Positions 5,127 to 5,707 of a stretch of 5,707 nt of DNA are shown piece by piece (the first letter of the stretch is position 1; every line of letters starts with the position of its first letter). Origin of the DNA: an uncultured Corynebacterium sp. (GTDB taxonomy: Bacteria; Actinomycetota; Actinomycetes; Mycobacteriales; Mycobacteriaceae); assembly GCF_943912665.1 (NCBI RefSeq), contig NZ_CALTVG010000096.1, forward strand, positions 1 through 5,707, given 5' to 3'. Made by a program: the position numbers and the translations under genes. Below the pieces are notes generated by a model. The model did no database searches and was not told the DNA's origin. It was given only the letters and a program-made list of their open reading frames with translations.

Positions 5127-5707
5127 ATGACGAATCCGTTTGATAGCAATGGCAATTACGCCGCCGGTCAGTCCGGTGGCAACAACCCGTTCGGCGGGTC
5201 AGACTATGACTCCGGTTCCTACACCGCGGACCAGGGTGGCTTCGGCACCCAGAATTCGGGCGCCAGCTACAACAGCTCTGGCGCCAACATGTATGGCGGA
5301 AGCCCGAATGGCTACGGTGCGGGCTATCAGCAGCAGCCCGGTGGCCACGGGCAGGGCGGCCTTATGGTCTCGCCCGTGGACGCCATGGACTCCATCAGCC
5401 AGGCTTTTAAAGGCACGCTCGATAAACCCGTCATGGGCATGCTCGCTGCCGCTGTGCACGGAGCTATTCCGTTTCTTCTCATCTTCGGCTCGCTTATTTA
5501 CGCTGTCCTGACGGCGCCAACAGAAACTACGAGCTCTTATGGCTCTGAGTACTACTATTCCAGCGAGACAACCGGTGAGCCTACTGCAGCCGGCATCGCC
5601 GTCATGGTGGTGGGCTTCACCCTGGGGTTCCTCTACCTGTTGTGGGCTATGGCGAATTTCTACTGCGCCGCCCGCAAGATTGCCGACGGCCAAGAGGCCA
5701 CATTCGG
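5127..5707 (+). CDS. membrane protein with Gly/Ser/Tyr-rich N-terminal region, 3' end beyond window
   Basis: This gene starts at ATG 5127 and stays open to the window edge (193 complete codons). Residues 1-80 are low-complexity: rich in Gly, Ser, Asn, Tyr and Gln, nearly free of charge, beginning MTNPFDSNGNY. Residues about 81-102 are amphipathic (PVDAMDSISQAFKGTLDKPV). Two hydrophobic segments follow, about 103-128 and 153-178, separated by a Ser/Thr/Tyr-rich loop with SYGSEYYYSS. With no signal peptide, the N-terminal tail is probably cytoplasmic and the loop external, but topology is inferred. More membrane segments may lie past the edge. I do not recognise the family and propose no function. 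An in-frame GTG at 5121 is an alternative start; the -10 element favours leaderless initiation at ATG. It lies 103 bases after leuD and appears to be its own transcription unit. Confidence 0.82.
   Translation, partial: MTNPFDSNGNYAAGQSGGNNPFGGSDYDSGSYTADQGGFGTQNSGASYNSSGANMYGGSPNGYGAGYQQQPGGHGQGGLMVSPVDAMDSISQAFKGTLDKPVMGMLAAAVHGAIPFLLIFGSLIYAVLTAPTETTSSYGSEYYYSSETTGEPTAAGIAVMVVGFTLGFLYLLWAMANFYCAARKIADGQEATF

Noticed and set aside
5199..5693. A minus-strand frame of 164 codons at the right end
   Set aside because: The plus strand here encodes a coherent protein with membrane segments and a promoter; the minus frame is its antisense shadow.

Overview
The window looks like a piece of a Corynebacterium (Actinobacteria) chromosome. 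It is GC-rich. Its anchor is a leuC-leuD operon with a divergent IclR-family regulator that I recognise as LtbR, an arrangement typical of corynebacteria, and a tRNA-Glu lies on the same side of ltbR. The LeuC and LeuD sequences look corynebacterial throughout. I cannot name the species.

Layout, left to right. (1) 1-95: the 3' part of tRNA-Glu(CTC), cut by the window edge, with a clean intrinsic terminator. (2) 96-1370: a minus-strand accessory block. A 96-residue protein that is 29% histidine and built from two copies of one metal-binding module (1261-971) lies upstream of a secreted lipoprotein gene (842-154). The lipoprotein gene is split by a one-base frameshift at a run of five C. A long nested hairpin sits between them. 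(3) 1262-1370: a divergent intergenic region with four TTTTCA-type direct repeats. (4) 1371-2216: a secreted trypsin-like (S1) serine protease. (5) 2245-2940, minus: ltbR, with a strong promoter consistent with a leaderless mRNA. (6) 2989-5023: leuC and leuD, the two subunits of 3-isopropylmalate dehydratase. (7) 5037-5110: two hairpins without T-tracts. (8) 5127-end: an open-ended membrane protein with a Gly/Ser/Asn/Tyr-rich N-terminal region, also apparently leaderless.

How they work together: LtbR is known in Corynebacterium glutamicum as a repressor of leucine and tryptophan biosynthesis genes. Here it faces leuCD across a 48-bp gap that holds an 8-bp inverted repeat overlapping its own promoter, so shared control and autoregulation are likely. 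The left block encodes a predicted zinc-type metal binder and two exported proteins. Its genes may share a metal- or stress-responsive control region, but this is inference.

I saw no insertion sequence, CRISPR array, phage gene or new defence system. The most notable items are the duplicated His-rich protein, the repeat array in front of it, the frameshifted lipoprotein, the 50-nt nested hairpin and the compact ltbR/leuC control region.
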